Shown: positions 43,029 to 53,414 of the stretch, one piece after another | Numbering within the stretch: position 1 is the first letter of the stretch | How the letters are laid out: each line of letters opens with the position of its first letter | Source: Pseudomonas sp. MTM4 | GTDB taxonomy: Bacteria > Pseudomonadota > Gammaproteobacteria > Pseudomonadales > Pseudomonadaceae | Reading direction: 5' to 3' | DNA: 64,000 nt | Assembly: GCF_019355055.1 (NCBI RefSeq) | Contig: NZ_CP048411.1 | Location: 682,001-746,000, forward strand | Notes under the pieces: model-generated | What the model was told of the DNA's origin: nothing | Databases searched by the model: none | The model's input: only the letters and a program-made list of their open reading frames with translations | Translations under genes and position numbers: made by a program

Positions 43029-44807
43029 ATGCAAAACAGGCCAGCCCGTGACGGGCGACACGGACCGGTGCTACTCGACGCTTCGCGTATCCGGTTCAGG
43101 CTCTGGGCACCCGACGCGCAACGCGTCAGCCTGGTGATGGTCGGCGGCGATACGCTGCCCATGCAGGAAGGCGAAGACGGTTGGTACAGCATCGAGGCGA
43201 ACGCAACCGCCGGCTCGCAATACAGCTTTCTGATCGACGACGAGCTGACGGTGCCCGACCCCGCGTCGCGCGCGCAGTCAGCGGATATCCACGACCCCAG
43301 CGTCGTGGTCGATCCCGATGCCTATCAGTGGCGCAACCGTGACTGGCAGGGTCGGCCGTGGCACGAAACCGTGCTCTATGAATTGCACGTGTCCGCATAC
43401 GGCGGCTACGCGCAGATCGAGCAGCGCCTTCCTGCCCTTGCCGAACTGGGCGTCACCGCCATCGAACTGATGCCGCTCGCCGAATTTCCCGGTGATCGCA
43501 ACTGGGGCTACGACGGCGTTCTGCTCTATGCACCCGAGGCGTCCTACGGCACGCCCGAGCAGCTCAAGCACCTAATCGACACGGCCCACGGTCTGGGTCT
43601 GATGGTCTTTATCGATGTGGTCTACAACCACTTCGGGCCGGACGGCAATTATCTGCACCGCTACGCCAAACATTTCTTCCGCCACGATCAGCAGACGCCC
43701 TGGGGAGACGCCATCGATTTCCGCCGCCGTGAAGTGCGCGATTTCTTCATCGATAACGCGCTGATGTGGCTGATGGAATACCGCTTCGATGGCCTGCGCA
43801 TGGATGCCGTCCATGCCATTCCGGATCGCACCTTCCTCACCGAACTCGCCGAGCGGGTGCGCGCCGAAACGGAGCCCGGCCGTCATGTACATCTGGTGCT
43901 GGAGAACGAAGACAACCGCGCCAGCCTGCTTACGCAAGGCTTCACTGCCCAGTGGGATGACGACGGGCACAACGTGCTGCATACGCTGCTGACCGGGGAA
44001 AGCCAGGGTTACTACGCGGAATACCATCAGGACTCGACCGACAAACTGGTGCGTTTCCTCGGAGAAGGCTTTATCTATCAGGGCCAGCAGAACCGTCGCG
44101 GTGAATCCCGTGGCGAGCCCAGTGGCCATCTTTCCCCGACGTCGTTCGTGCTGTTCCTGCAGAACCATGACCAGACCGGCAACCGTGCCTTCGGCGACCG
44201 GCTGATCAGCCTTACCGATCCCGATGCCTTGAAGGCGGCGACCACCATCCTGCTGCTATCACCGATGATTCCGCTGCTGTTCATGGGCGAGGAATGGGGC
44301 GCGCGCGAACCTTTCCTGTTTTTCACCAGCCACCACGGCGAACTGGCTGATGCCGTTCGGGAAGGCCGCCGCGGCGAATTCGCCGAGTTTTCCGAGTTCG
44401 CCGACGAGCAGACCCGCGCGCGCATCCCGGACCCGAACGCAGTGGAGACGTTCGAGGCGTCCAAACCTGACTTCAGCAAGCGAGATCAGCCGGAACATGC
44501 CGAGTGGCTGGCGCTGTATCGCCAACTGTTGCAAATCCGCCATCGCGAAATCATGCCGCGCCTCGAAGGCTCGCGGTTCCTCGGCGCGCAAGCGCTTGGA
44601 GAGGCAGTCGCCCTCGCCCGCTGGCGTCTGGGTGACGGTAGCGAACTGCGCCTGGAATTGAATCTCAGCGACCGCGACGTTGAGCTGACTCCGCCCGCTG
44701 CCGCGGCGCGCCTGCTGCATGCCAGCCGTAGCATCGATACGTCCAATCCCGGCACGCTGCCCGCGCGCTCCGCCAGGATGTATTTGGAGACTGCAGATGA
44801 GCGATGA
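43029..44807 (+). CDS. treZ: Malto-oligosyltrehalose trehalohydrolase
   Basis: A 592-residue GH13 enzyme that releases trehalose from maltooligosyl-trehalose made by TreY. An N-terminal beta-sandwich (IRFRLWAPDAQRVSLVM) precedes the barrel: VFIDVVYNHFGPDGNY, catalytic Asp in DGLRMDAVHAI, Glu in LVLENEDNRA and FLQNHDQTGNRAFGDR. It starts 12 nt after glgA and its end overlaps malQ by 11 nt. Confidence 0.96.
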   Translation: MQNRPARDGRHGPVLLDASRIRFRLWAPDAQRVSLVMVGGDTLPMQEGEDGWYSIEANATAGSQYSFLIDDELTVPDPASRAQSADIHDPSVVVDPDAYQWRNRDWQGRPWHETVLYELHVSAYGGYAQIEQRLPALAELGVTAIELMPLAEFPGDRNWGYDGVLLYAPEASYGTPEQLKHLIDTAHGLGLMVFIDVVYNHFGPDGNYLHRYAKHFFRHDQQTPWGDAIDFRRREVRDFFIDNALMWLMEYRFDGLRMDAVHAIPDRTFLTELAERVRAETEPGRHVHLVLENEDNRASLLTQGFTAQWDDDGHNVLHTLLTGESQGYYAEYHQDSTDKLVRFLGEGFIYQGQQNRRGESRGEPSGHLSPTSFVLFLQNHDQTGNRAFGDRLISLTDPDALKAATTILLLSPMIPLLFMGEEWGAREPFLFFTSHHGELADAVREGRRGEFAEFSEFADEQTRARIPDPNAVETFEASKPDFSKRDQPEHAEWLALYRQLLQIRHREIMPRLEGSRFLGAQALGEAVALARWRLGDGSELRLELNLSDRDVELTPPAAAARLLHASRSIDTSNPGTLPARSARMYLETADER

Positions 44808-46875
44808 ACGACTGAACCGATTGGCCGAGGCAGCCGGCCTGTCCATCAATTGGGTAGACGCCGACGGCCGCGATCAACGGGTAAACCCTGATGTGCTGCG
44901 CGCCGTGCTCAACGGATTAGGACTAGCGGCCGGTAGCGATGAAGAAATCGAGAGCAGCCTGAAAAAGCTCGATGCTATCAATGACGGCGCCAACTTGCCG
45001 CCCTTGCTCACCCTGGATCAGGGGGCCGCACTGGAGCTGGGCCAATACTGCAAACCGTCCACGCCCTACCGCCTGGAATTGGAAGACGGCAGCCTGCATG
45101 ACGGAACGCTGGATGGTCAGGCCCGCCTGGCCGCGATCGACACGCCTGGCTACCACCAACTGGAAATCGCCGGCCAACGACTGACTATCGCGGTGGCGCC
45201 GCATGCCTGCCCCAGTGTCGAAGACGTCGCCGGCCCCAACGCTTGGGGGCTTACTGCTCAGCTGTACGGCCTACGCCGCCCCGGCGATGGTGGGCTGGGC
45301 GATACCCTGGCGCTGGAAACCCTGGTGCGTAACGCCGCCGCGCATGGCGCTTCAGCGCTGGGCATCAGCCCGATCCATGCGATGTTCCCGGGCAATAGTG
45401 GTCAGTACAGCCCGTATTCACCCTCCAGCCGGCTGTTCTACAACATTCTGCATAGCGCACCGGAAGCGGTGCTCGGTGAGAAGCCCGTGCGGATCGCCGT
45501 CGAAACCTGCGGCCTGGGCGAAGAACTGCAGCGTCTGGAACAACTCGAGCTGATCGACTGGAACGCTGTGTCCAGGACCCGTCAGTGCCTGCTCCGTGCG
45601 CTTTACGACGATTTCTGCACGGGCGGAAATGCCCAGCAGGCCGACTTCGATAGTTTCCGCGAAGCAGGCGGCGAGGCGCTGGAGAACCATTGTCGATTCG
45701 AGGCCCTGCACGCAACGCTGCTCAGTCCCGACGGACATCCGCAACACTGGCGCGACTGGCCGGAGCAGTACCGCACCCCACAGAGCCCTGGTGTCGAGCA
45801 ATTTGCCCAGGAACACGCCAACGAGGTGAGCTATTACGCCTTCTGCCAGTGGCTGATCGCGCGCGGGCTGGAGCGTGCGCAGACCGCAGCGCAGAGCGCC
45901 GGGATGAAGATCGGCCTGATCAGCGATCTGGCCGTCGGCGCCGATGGCGGCGGCAGTCAGGCCTGGAGCCGGCAGGACGAAGTACTGGCCGCACTGAGCG
46001 TCGGCGCGCCGCCGGACATCATCAATCGCCAGGGTCAGAGCTGGGGCATTTCCGCATTTTCGCCCTGGGGTCTGAAGGCCCACGGTTATCGCGCCTTCAT
46101 CGAGATGGTGCGCGCCAACCTGGCGCACGCCGGCGGCATGCGCATCGATCACGTGATGGGCCTGATGCGTCTGTGGGTGATGCCCTCCGGCGCAGGGCCT
46201 GCTGAAGGCGCCTATCTGAATTACCCGTTCGACGACTTGCTGCGGCTGCTCTCGCTGGAAGCCTGGCGGCGCAATGCGGTGATCCTCGGCGAGGACTTGG
46301 GCACCGTACCGGAGGGGCTGCGCGAGAAACTGGCGGCGCGCAACCTGCTGGCCATGCGCGTGCTGTTCTTCGAGCGCGACCATAACGGCAACTTCAAACC
46401 ACCGATGCAGTGGCCGCGCAGTGCGCTGGCCACCTCCACCACCCACGACCTGCCAACCATCAACGGCTGGTGGCAAGGCCACGACATCGATTGGCGCATC
46501 CAGGTTGGCCAGCACCAGGAGCATGAACGGCCGGCGCAACTGGAAGAACGCGAGCGCGAACGGGCCGGCCTGCTTCGTCTGTTGTGCGAGTACGCGCCGG
46601 ATGTCGAAGGCGATCTTAGCGACCCGCAAGTGCTGGCCGACGCTTGCGCGGCCTTCCTCGGACGCACGCCAGCGCCGCTGGTGTTGTTTTCGGTCGAGGA
46701 TGCGCTGTGCCTGCTGGAACAGCCGAACATGCCAGGCACCACCGACGCCCACCCCAACTGGCGTCGCCGCTACCCCGGCGACAGCGCCACGCTGCTCGAC
46801 GAGCCGGCATGCACGCGTCGCCTGAACATCCTTGCTGAAGCCCGTAAGCAGAACATTGGAAGCGATCATCGATGA
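44797..46875 (+). CDS. malQ: 4-alpha-glucanotransferase (amylomaltase)
   Basis: A 692-residue GH77 enzyme that moves alpha-1,4-glucan segments between chains. It has an N-terminal extension with a beta domain, then YSPYSPSSRLFYN, catalytic Asp in GGMRIDHVMGL, Glu in ILGEDLGTVPEGL and a third acidic residue in STTHDLPTINGWW. The ATG at 44797 lies within treZ and the stop overlaps treY by 4 nt, so it is tightly coupled. It would reshape maltodextrins that feed TreY. Confidence 0.95.
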   Translation: MSDERLNRLAEAAGLSINWVDADGRDQRVNPDVLRAVLNGLGLAAGSDEEIESSLKKLDAINDGANLPPLLTLDQGAALELGQYCKPSTPYRLELEDGSLHDGTLDGQARLAAIDTPGYHQLEIAGQRLTIAVAPHACPSVEDVAGPNAWGLTAQLYGLRRPGDGGLGDTLALETLVRNAAAHGASALGISPIHAMFPGNSGQYSPYSPSSRLFYNILHSAPEAVLGEKPVRIAVETCGLGEELQRLEQLELIDWNAVSRTRQCLLRALYDDFCTGGNAQQADFDSFREAGGEALENHCRFEALHATLLSPDGHPQHWRDWPEQYRTPQSPGVEQFAQEHANEVSYYAFCQWLIARGLERAQTAAQSAGMKIGLISDLAVGADGGGSQAWSRQDEVLAALSVGAPPDIINRQGQSWGISAFSPWGLKAHGYRAFIEMVRANLAHAGGMRIDHVMGLMRLWVMPSGAGPAEGAYLNYPFDDLLRLLSLEAWRRNAVILGEDLGTVPEGLREKLAARNLLAMRVLFFERDHNGNFKPPMQWPRSALATSTTHDLPTINGWWQGHDIDWRIQVGQHQEHERPAQLEERERERAGLLRLLCEYAPDVEGDLSDPQVLADACAAFLGRTPAPLVLFSVEDALCLLEQPNMPGTTDAHPNWRRRYPGDSATLLDEPACTRRLNILAEARKQNIGSDHR

Positions 46876-49685
46876 AAGACCTGAGCGCCACCCTGCGATT
46901 GCAATTTCATCGGGACTTCACCTTGGACGATGCGACCGCTCTGGTCGATTACTTCGCCGACCTCGGTATCAGCCACCTCTACGCATCGCCCCTGTTGACG
47001 GCGCGGCCCGGCTCGATGCACGGCTACGATGTCATCGACCCGACCCGCATCAATCCTGAACTTGGCGGCGAGCCGGCCCTGCGCCGTCTGGTCGACGCGC
47101 TACGCGCCAAAGGCATGGGGCTGATCCTCGATATCGTCTCCAACCACATGGCCGTTGGCGGCGCGGGCAATCCTTGGTGGTTGGACGTGCTCGAATGGGG
47201 CCGCCGCAGCCCTTATGCACAGTTCTTCGATATCCAATGGAATTCGCCCGATCCCTTGCTCGAAGGCCAACTGCTGGTCCCCTTCCTGGGCTGCGACTAT
47301 GGCGAGGCCCTGCAGGACGGCAAGATTCCGCTGCGGCTGGATGTGGAAAACGGCGCCTTCCATGCCGAACACTACGAGCACCGCTTCCCTATTACGCCAC
47401 CCAGCTACGGCGAGATCCTACGGCTGACCGATAACCCGGAGCTGCGCGCCCTGGCGCAACATTTCGATGCGCTTAAAACCGAGCCGGCGCCTTATCAGAC
47501 TGCTCGTCAGCTGCGCGCCGATTTGGCGCAGTTACTGAAAGACAGCGCACTACGGCAAACCCTCGAAGACGCGCTCAGACACTACGACTCGACCACCGAG
47601 GAAGGCTTCAAACGTCTTCACGGACTGCTCGAACGGCAGAACTACCGCCTCGCCAGCTGGCGTACCGCAGGCGACGACATCAACTGGCGGCGTTTCTTCG
47701 ATATCAACGAGCTGGGCGGCCTGCGTGTCGAGCGGCCGGTGGTGTTCGAGGAAACCCACGCAAAGATCTTCGAATTGCTCGCCGAAGGGTTGGTAGATGG
47801 TTTGCGCATCGATCACATCGACGGGCTGGCCAATCCGCGTGGTTATTGCCGTCGGCTGCGACGCCGGGTGGACCGCCTGAACGCTGCTCGGCCTGTGGAA
47901 GCGGCACAGGATCACGTACCCATCTACGTCGAAAAAATCCTCGCCGAGGGCGAACGCCTGCACGACGACTGGGGCGTGGATGGCACCACTGGCTACGAAT
48001 TCATGAATCAGATTTCGCTGCTGCAGCACGATCCCGCCGGCAAGGCCGTGCTCTGCGGGCTATGGAGCGAAACCGCCGAACGCCCTGCGGATTTCATGGA
48101 GGAAGTGCGGCAGGCGCGGCAGTTGGTGCTAACCGGGCCATTGGCCGGCGACTTCGAGGCCGTCGCCCAGGCACTGCTGCAAGTAGCGCGCTACGACGTG
48201 ATGACGCGGGACATCACGCTTGGCGCGATCCGCCGCGCGCTGCTGGAGCTGATCGTGCACTTCCCGGTGTACCGAACCTATGTCGGTGCCCGTGGCCGGC
48301 GCGAGGCTGACGAGCCGTTCTTCCAGCAGGCGCTGGCCGGCGCACGCACAACGCTTGGCGAGGCGGACTGGCCTTTGCTGGATCTGCTTGATCGCTGGCT
48401 CGGCGGCGAAAGCCTGCGCGCATTGCCGCCAGGCCCGGCCCGGCGAATCCGTCGCTATGCCTGCACGCGCTTTCAGCAGCTCACCTCGCCTGCGGCTGCC
48501 AAGGCCGTGGAAGACACCGCCTGCTATCGCTCCGGTGCATTGCTGTCACGCAACGACGTGGGGTTCGATCCGCAGACCTTCAGCGCACCGGTGCAGGCTT
48601 TTCACGCTGCTTGTCTGGAGCGTGCCGAACACTTTCCGCGCAACCTGCTGACCACCGCGACCCACGACCATAAGCGCGGCGAAGACACCCGCGCTCGTAT
48701 GACGGTGATCAGCGAACGCGCCGAATGGTTCGCCGCCAAGGTGCGCCACTGGCGACAACTCGCTTACGGCCAGCGTCAAGAGTTGGCCGACGGGCCGGCG
48801 CCTTCGGCGGGCGACGAGATGCTGCTGTTCCAGATACTGCTTGGCTGCTGGCCGCTGGACCTGAACGCCGATGACAAGCCAGCCATGGAGGCGTTTTGCG
48901 AGCGGATCATCAAGTGGCAGGAAAAGGCCGTGCGCGAAGCCAAGTTGCGCAGCACCTGGACCGATCCCAACAGCGATTACGAAAGCGCCTGCCAGCACTA
49001 TCTACGGGCTCTGCTGCTCGGCGAGGAATGCAGGACGCTACGCAACGAGATTGCCGAGGCAGCCCTCGAACTGGCCCCGGCCGGGGCCTTGAATAGCTTG
49101 ACTCAAGCGCTGCTGCGCATGACCACGCCCGGCGTGCCGGATTTGTATCAAGGTGCCGATTACTGGGATTTCAGTCTGGTCGATCCGGACAACCGTCGCC
49201 CCGTCGATTTCGACCGTCGTCGCGCCACCTTCGACCTGCAGGCGCAACCGGCCGAGTTGCTAGCGAGTTGGCAGGACGGTCGCATCAAACAATGGCTGAT
49301 CGGTCGGACCCTTGGATTGCGGCGTTCACAGCCACGGCTGTTCAACGAGGGACGCCACCTGCCGTTGCACGTCGAGGGCGAGCACGCCGATCAGTTGATC
49401 GCCTTCGCCCGTGAGCTCGACGGCAACTGGCTCATCGTGGTGGCGGCGCGACTGGCCAGCAGTCTGCTCGCTGACAGTCAGACACCACAGATTCCTGCGG
49501 AGCGCTGGGGCGATACGCGGGTGCGATTGCCCGATGCGCTGAGCGGTCATGCCCTGGAGCGACTTTTTGACGGAAAGACAGTCACACCCAAACAAGCGGC
49601 TCTGAGTGCGACAGAGGTTTTGCAGCAACTGCCGGTGGCGGTTTTACAGGTAACGATCAGTTCAACAGGAGAATCAGAACGATGA
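46872..49685 (+). CDS. treY: Malto-oligosyltrehalose synthase
   Basis: A 937-residue GH13 enzyme that converts the reducing end of maltodextrins to an alpha,alpha-1,1 bond. Motifs: YASPLLTARPGSMHGYDVID, LILDIVSNHMAVGG, DGLRIDHIDGLANPRGYC and YVEKILAEGE with the catalytic Asp and Glu, and TATHDHKRGEDTRAR. It lies between malQ and the DUF2934 gene, overlapping each by 4 nt. With TreZ it makes trehalose from glycogen-derived glucans. Confidence 0.96.
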   Translation: MKDLSATLRLQFHRDFTLDDATALVDYFADLGISHLYASPLLTARPGSMHGYDVIDPTRINPELGGEPALRRLVDALRAKGMGLILDIVSNHMAVGGAGNPWWLDVLEWGRRSPYAQFFDIQWNSPDPLLEGQLLVPFLGCDYGEALQDGKIPLRLDVENGAFHAEHYEHRFPITPPSYGEILRLTDNPELRALAQHFDALKTEPAPYQTARQLRADLAQLLKDSALRQTLEDALRHYDSTTEEGFKRLHGLLERQNYRLASWRTAGDDINWRRFFDINELGGLRVERPVVFEETHAKIFELLAEGLVDGLRIDHIDGLANPRGYCRRLRRRVDRLNAARPVEAAQDHVPIYVEKILAEGERLHDDWGVDGTTGYEFMNQISLLQHDPAGKAVLCGLWSETAERPADFMEEVRQARQLVLTGPLAGDFEAVAQALLQVARYDVMTRDITLGAIRRALLELIVHFPVYRTYVGARGRREADEPFFQQALAGARTTLGEADWPLLDLLDRWLGGESLRALPPGPARRIRRYACTRFQQLTSPAAAKAVEDTACYRSGALLSRNDVGFDPQTFSAPVQAFHAACLERAEHFPRNLLTTATHDHKRGEDTRARMTVISERAEWFAAKVRHWRQLAYGQRQELADGPAPSAGDEMLLFQILLGCWPLDLNADDKPAMEAFCERIIKWQEKAVREAKLRSTWTDPNSDYESACQHYLRALLLGEECRTLRNEIAEAALELAPAGALNSLTQALLRMTTPGVPDLYQGADYWDFSLVDPDNRRPVDFDRRRATFDLQAQPAELLASWQDGRIKQWLIGRTLGLRRSQPRLFNEGRHLPLHVEGEHADQLIAFARELDGNWLIVVAARLASSLLADSQTPQIPAERWGDTRVRLPDALSGHALERLFDGKTVTPKQAALSATEVLQQLPVAVLQVTISSTGESER

Positions 49686-50062
49686 ACAAGAACGAGCAGC
49701 GCATCCGCGAACTCGCGTACGACATATGGGTATCGGAGGGCCGCCCGCACGGCGAGGACGAACGTCATTGGGAAATGGCCCGCAAGCTCGCCGAGGCAGA
49801 GGCCAAGCCGGGTGATAAACCCGCAAGCCGCGCCCGCAAGACCGCCACCAAACCGACCGATGCGACTCCCGCTCCTAAATCCTCGAAAGCGACGAAAACC
49901 GCGAAAGATGCCGAGGACGCGAAAGATGTCAAACCTGCCAAGGCTGCGTCCGCCGCCAAAGGCACTGCACGCCCGAAGGCCAAGGCCGGCACCGATGCCG
50001 CCGAAGGCACCCCGGAGGGCGTAAAGAAGAACCGCGCCCCTCGCGCCAAGAAAGAAACCTGA
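49682..50062 (+). CDS. DUF2934 protein with a Lys/Ala/Pro-rich histone-like tail
   Basis: A 126-residue protein. Residues 1-45 are a DUF2934 domain (IRELAYDIWVSEGRPHGEDE, HWEMARKLAEAE). The rest is a low-complexity tail of Lys, Ala, Pro and Thr repeats (KATKTAKDAEDAKD, KPAKAASAAKGTARPKAKAG) like histone H1 or AlgP. Such tails bind DNA or polyanions. It overlaps treY by 4 nt and precedes glgX, so its product is made in step with glycogen enzymes. The role is unknown. Confidence 0.88.
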   Translation: MNKNEQRIRELAYDIWVSEGRPHGEDERHWEMARKLAEAEAKPGDKPASRARKTATKPTDATPAPKSSKATKTAKDAEDAKDVKPAKAASAAKGTARPKAKAGTDAAEGTPEGVKKNRAPRAKKET

Positions 50063-50180
50063 ACAGCACTGCGGCGCAGCCCGGCTCCCTCGGAGAGTCG
50101 GGCGACCGAGGTGTTCGATCGTCTTGCACAGCCTCAACCTCAATCAAGAGCACGAGCAACGAGCTGCCATCGGAGATTTC

Positions 50181-52331
50181 ATGAGTAGAAAAAAGCCTGC
50201 GGCGCCTCAGATTCTGACCTCTTCGCGTATTCGCGAAGGCCTCCCCTTCCCGCTTGGCGCCACCTGGGACGGGCTTGGGGTCAACTTCGCGATCTTTTCC
50301 GCGAACGCCACCAAGGTTGAGCTGTGCCTGTTCGATGCCGATGGCGAAACCGAACTCGAGCGCATCGAACTGCCCGAATATACCGACGAGATCTGGCATG
50401 GCTACCTGCCAGACGCCCATCCGGGGCAGATCTATGGCTATCGCGTGCACGGCCCGTACGAGCCCGAATCTGGTCACCGTTTCAATCCCAACAAATTGCT
50501 GATCGACCCGTATGCCAAGCAATTGGTGGGCGAGCTGAAATGGTCCGAGGCGCTGTTCGGGTACACCATCGGCCATCCCGACGCCGACCTCAGCTTTGAC
50601 GAGCGAGACAGCGCGCCCTTCGTCCCAAAATGCAAGATCATCGATCCGGCGTTCACCTGGGGCCACGACCGCCCGGTACAGGTCCCCTGGGATCGCACCA
50701 TCATTTATGAAACCCACGTGCGTGGCTTCACCATGCGGCATCCGTCGGTAGCCGAAGACATGCGCGGCACTTTTGGCGGCTTCAAGACGCCAGAAGTGAT
50801 CGACTACCTGAGCAAACTCGGCGTGTCGTCTATCGAGTTTCTGCCCATTCATGCCTTCGTCCAGGACCAGCATCTGCTGGAGAAAGGCATGAGCAACTAC
50901 TGGGGCTACAACAGCATCGCCTTCTTCGCGCCGCATCCGAAATACCTGGCCAGCGGCAAGATCAGCGAGTTCAAGGAAATGGTCGCGCACCTGCACAATG
51001 CCGACCTCGAGGTCATTCTCGATGTGGTCTACAACCACACCGCCGAAGGCAACGAGCTGGGCCCGACCCTGTCCATGCGCGGCATCGATAACGTCTCCTA
51101 CTACCGGTTGATGCCGGACGAAAAGCGCTACTACATCAACGACTCCGGCACTGGCAACACGCTGGACATGAGCCATCCCTGCGTGGTGCAGATGGTCACC
51201 GACTCCCTGCGCTACTGGGCTGAAGAAATGCACGTCGATGGCTTCCGCTTCGATCTGGCGACCATTCTGGGTCGTGAGCACGATGGTTATGACGAACGCC
51301 ATGGCTTCCTCGTCGCCTGTCGTCAGGACCCGGTACTGGCCAAGACCAAGCTCATCGCCGAGCCTTGGGACTGCGGGCCTGGCGGCTATCAGGTCGGTGG
51401 TTTCCCACCCGGATGGGCCGAGTGGAACGATCAATATCGCGACACCGTGCGAGCGTTCTGGAGAGGTGACGACGGCCAGCTGGCCGATTTCGCCAGCCGT
51501 CTTACCGGCTCGGGTGATCTGTTCAACCAGCGCGGCCGCCGGCCGTTCAGTTCGGTCAATTTCGTGACGGCACACGACGGTTTCACGCTCAAGGACTTGG
51601 TGTCTTACAACCACAAGCACAACGAGGACAACGACGAAGACAACCGCGACGGCAGCGATAACAACATTTCCTGGAATCACGGCGTCGAAGGCCCGACCGA
51701 TGATGCGGAAATCAACGAACTGCGCTTCCGTCAGATGCGTAACTTCTTCGCCACGCTGCTGTTCTCGCAAGGCACGCCGATGATCGTTGCCGGCGATGAG
51801 TTTGCGCGGACCCAGCACGGCAACAACAACGCCTACTGCCAGGACAGTGAAATCGGTTGGGTGAATTGGGATATCCCCGAAGATAGCCGGACCTTGCAGG
51901 CCTTCGTTCGCAAACTGATTCGCCTGCGCCAGCGCTACCCGATGCTGCGTCGTGGACGTTTCCTGGTCGGCGCCTACAACGAGGAACTGGGCGTCAAGGA
52001 CGTCACCTGGCTCGCGCCGCATGCTGAAGAGATGACCGTCGAGCACTGGGAAGACGGCAACAACCGCTGCATGGGCATGCTGCTCGATGGCCGCGCGCAG
52101 GCGACCGGCATTCGCAAGGCCGGTTCGGACGCAACCTTGCTGCTGATCGTCAACTCACATCACGACATCGTGAATTTCACCCTACCGGAAGTACCGCAAG
52201 GCATTTACTGGAACCGCTTGATCGACACCAACAACCCCGTCGCACGCGCCGAGCGTTTCGAATTCAGTGATGAATACGGACTGACCGGCCGCTCGCTGCT
52301 GCTGTTCGAGTTGATCAAGGAAGAGGAATAA
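50181..52331 (+). CDS. glgX: Glycogen debranching enzyme
   Basis: A 716-residue GH13 isoamylase-type enzyme that cuts alpha-1,6 branches of glycogen left by phosphorylase. A CBM48 domain ([20 protein letters not shown]) is followed by the barrel: [15 protein letters not shown], catalytic Asp in [14 protein letters not shown], Glu in [16 protein letters not shown] and [14 protein letters not shown]. The ATG at 50181 with CGGAG upstream is used. It is the last gene of the operon; a hairpin follows. Confidence 0.96.
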   Translation: MSRKKPAAPQILTSSRIREGLPFPLGATWDGLGVNFAIFSANATKVELCLFDADGETELERIELPEYTDEIWHGYLPDAHPGQIYGYRVHGPYEPESGHRFNPNKLLIDPYAKQLVGELKWSEALFGYTIGHPDADLSFDERDSAPFVPKCKIIDPAFTWGHDRPVQVPWDRTIIYETHVRGFTMRHPSVAEDMRGTFGGFKTPEVIDYLSKLGVSSIEFLPIHAFVQDQHLLEKGMSNYWGYNSIAFFAPHPKYLASGKISEFKEMVAHLHNADLEVILDVVYNHTAEGNELGPTLSMRGIDNVSYYRLMPDEKRYYINDSGTGNTLDMSHPCVVQMVTDSLRYWAEEMHVDGFRFDLATILGREHDGYDERHGFLVACRQDPVLAKTKLIAEPWDCGPGGYQVGGFPPGWAEWNDQYRDTVRAFWRGDDGQLADFASRLTGSGDLFNQRGRRPFSSVNFVTAHDGFTLKDLVSYNHKHNEDNDEDNRDGSDNNISWNHGVEGPTDDAEINELRFRQMRNFFATLLFSQGTPMIVAGDEFARTQHGNNNAYCQDSEIGWVNWDIPEDSRTLQAFVRKLIRLRQRYPMLRRGRFLVGAYNEELGVKDVTWLAPHAEEMTVEHWEDGNNRCMGMLLDGRAQATGIRKAGSDATLLLIVNSHHDIVNFTLPEVPQGIYWNRLIDTNNPVARAERFEFSDEYGLTGRSLLLFELIKEEE

Positions 52332-52354
52332 CGCCGAGCCATCGCCAATCGCGG

Positions 52355-52372
52355 AGCCCCGACATCGGGGCT
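52355..52372 (+). terminator. Hairpin after glgX
   Basis: AGCCCCGA and TCGGGGCT form a perfect 8-bp stem with a CA centre, 23 nt after the glgX stop. The T-rich part after it is weak, yet the position suits the end of the glycogen/trehalose operon. Confidence 0.7.
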
Positions 52373-52548
52373 TCGACTTATCTAAAGGCCACGCCGGCAG
52401 CTACTCAACCCTTCGATGGTTCTCGACGTGCGGTATGAACCCTCGCGAATGTCTCCAGTCCCAACCCCCAGCGCGGCACTCACGAAACTCGACGGATTTG
52501 TTCTGCCAGCCGCAGGCGGGTTGTCCCTTCCGTGACGGATCACACCTT

Positions 52549-53406
52549 ATGGCTTCGACTCGGCTGATCGTTTCACTTGCTCTGCTGATCTTCATTTCCA
52601 TCAGCGCCCTGCCCGTTCTGGCCGGTGGTGCCATCACCAATGCGACGCTCCCGGCGGGCAAAGCCGGTACCGTCCGGCTGTTCGTGAACCGCGTCGGCTC
52701 CGGCAAGGCGATGGACGTGCGCAACGATACGGACGTGCCGGTCGAGGTGGTGCTGCGCCTGACGCGAATGGTCAATGTCGCGGGCGTTGGCAAGGGTGTG
52801 GTGCGCAAGACGGTTCCCGCTCGCACCCGCATGCGCATCGCCACCTTGCGCAAGCGCCAGTCGGGTTATCCGTTGATGTATCAGCAGTCGTTCAGCTATT
52901 CGCTGATCTACTCGCCGGAGCCGGGCAAGAAAGGTTCGGTGGGCGGCTACGCCTATGCGCTGCCCTGGAAAGGCGGTCCGTTCCGTATATCACAGGGGGC
53001 CGGTGGCGATTTCAGCCACAACTCGCCCAAAGGCCGCTTTGCCGTGGATATCGCCATGCCGGTAGGTACGCCGATCGTTGCAGCACGTGCGGGTACGGTG
53101 GTGAAGATACGCAATGACCAGCACGGACGTCGGCCGGACCCGGCGGGGAACTATGTGCGAATTCTCCACGATGACGGTACGCACAGTGCGTACCTGCATT
53201 TGAAGCGTGGTTCGGTGCAGGTGAAATCGGGTCAGCAGGTGAAGATCGGTAGCCTGTTGGGACAATCCGGCAACACCGGACGCAGCACGGGGCCGCATTT
53301 GCATTTCGTGGTGCAGAAAAAAATCGAGGACAGCCTGATATCTGTCCCCTTCCGTTTTACCCAGCCAGTGGAGTCGCTGCCCAACTTCGCCCTCAGCGAG
53401 CGTTGA
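52549..53406 (+). CDS. M23 family metallopeptidase, exported
   Basis: A 285-residue protein with a signal peptide (SLALLIFISISALPVLAGG). A beta-rich region comes first, then the peptidase domain with RFAVDIAMPVGTPIVAARAG (zinc-site Asp), YVRILHDDGTHSAYLHL and the signature GPHLHFVVQ. The first zinc His is probably that of FSHNSP, a spacing seen in some M23 proteins. It would cut peptidoglycan cross-links in the periplasm. The ATG at 52549 puts the signal peptide at the N-terminus. Confidence 0.9.
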   Translation: MASTRLIVSLALLIFISISALPVLAGGAITNATLPAGKAGTVRLFVNRVGSGKAMDVRNDTDVPVEVVLRLTRMVNVAGVGKGVVRKTVPARTRMRIATLRKRQSGYPLMYQQSFSYSLIYSPEPGKKGSVGGYAYALPWKGGPFRISQGAGGDFSHNSPKGRFAVDIAMPVGTPIVAARAGTVVKIRNDQHGRRPDPAGNYVRILHDDGTHSAYLHLKRGSVQVKSGQQVKIGSLLGQSGNTGRSTGPHLHFVVQKKIEDSLISVPFRFTQPVESLPNFALSER

Positions 53407-53414
53407 AGTTGGAG

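Noticed and set aside
45418..46869. A 483-codon minus-strand frame across malQ
   Set aside because: Shadow of malQ with low-complexity His/Gln/Arg content and no recognisable domain.
49929..52046. A 705-codon open frame on the minus strand across glgX
   Set aside because: It is the antisense shadow of glgX, whose domains and catalytic motifs are clear on the plus strand. High GC content removes stops from the opposite frame. No family motif is seen.
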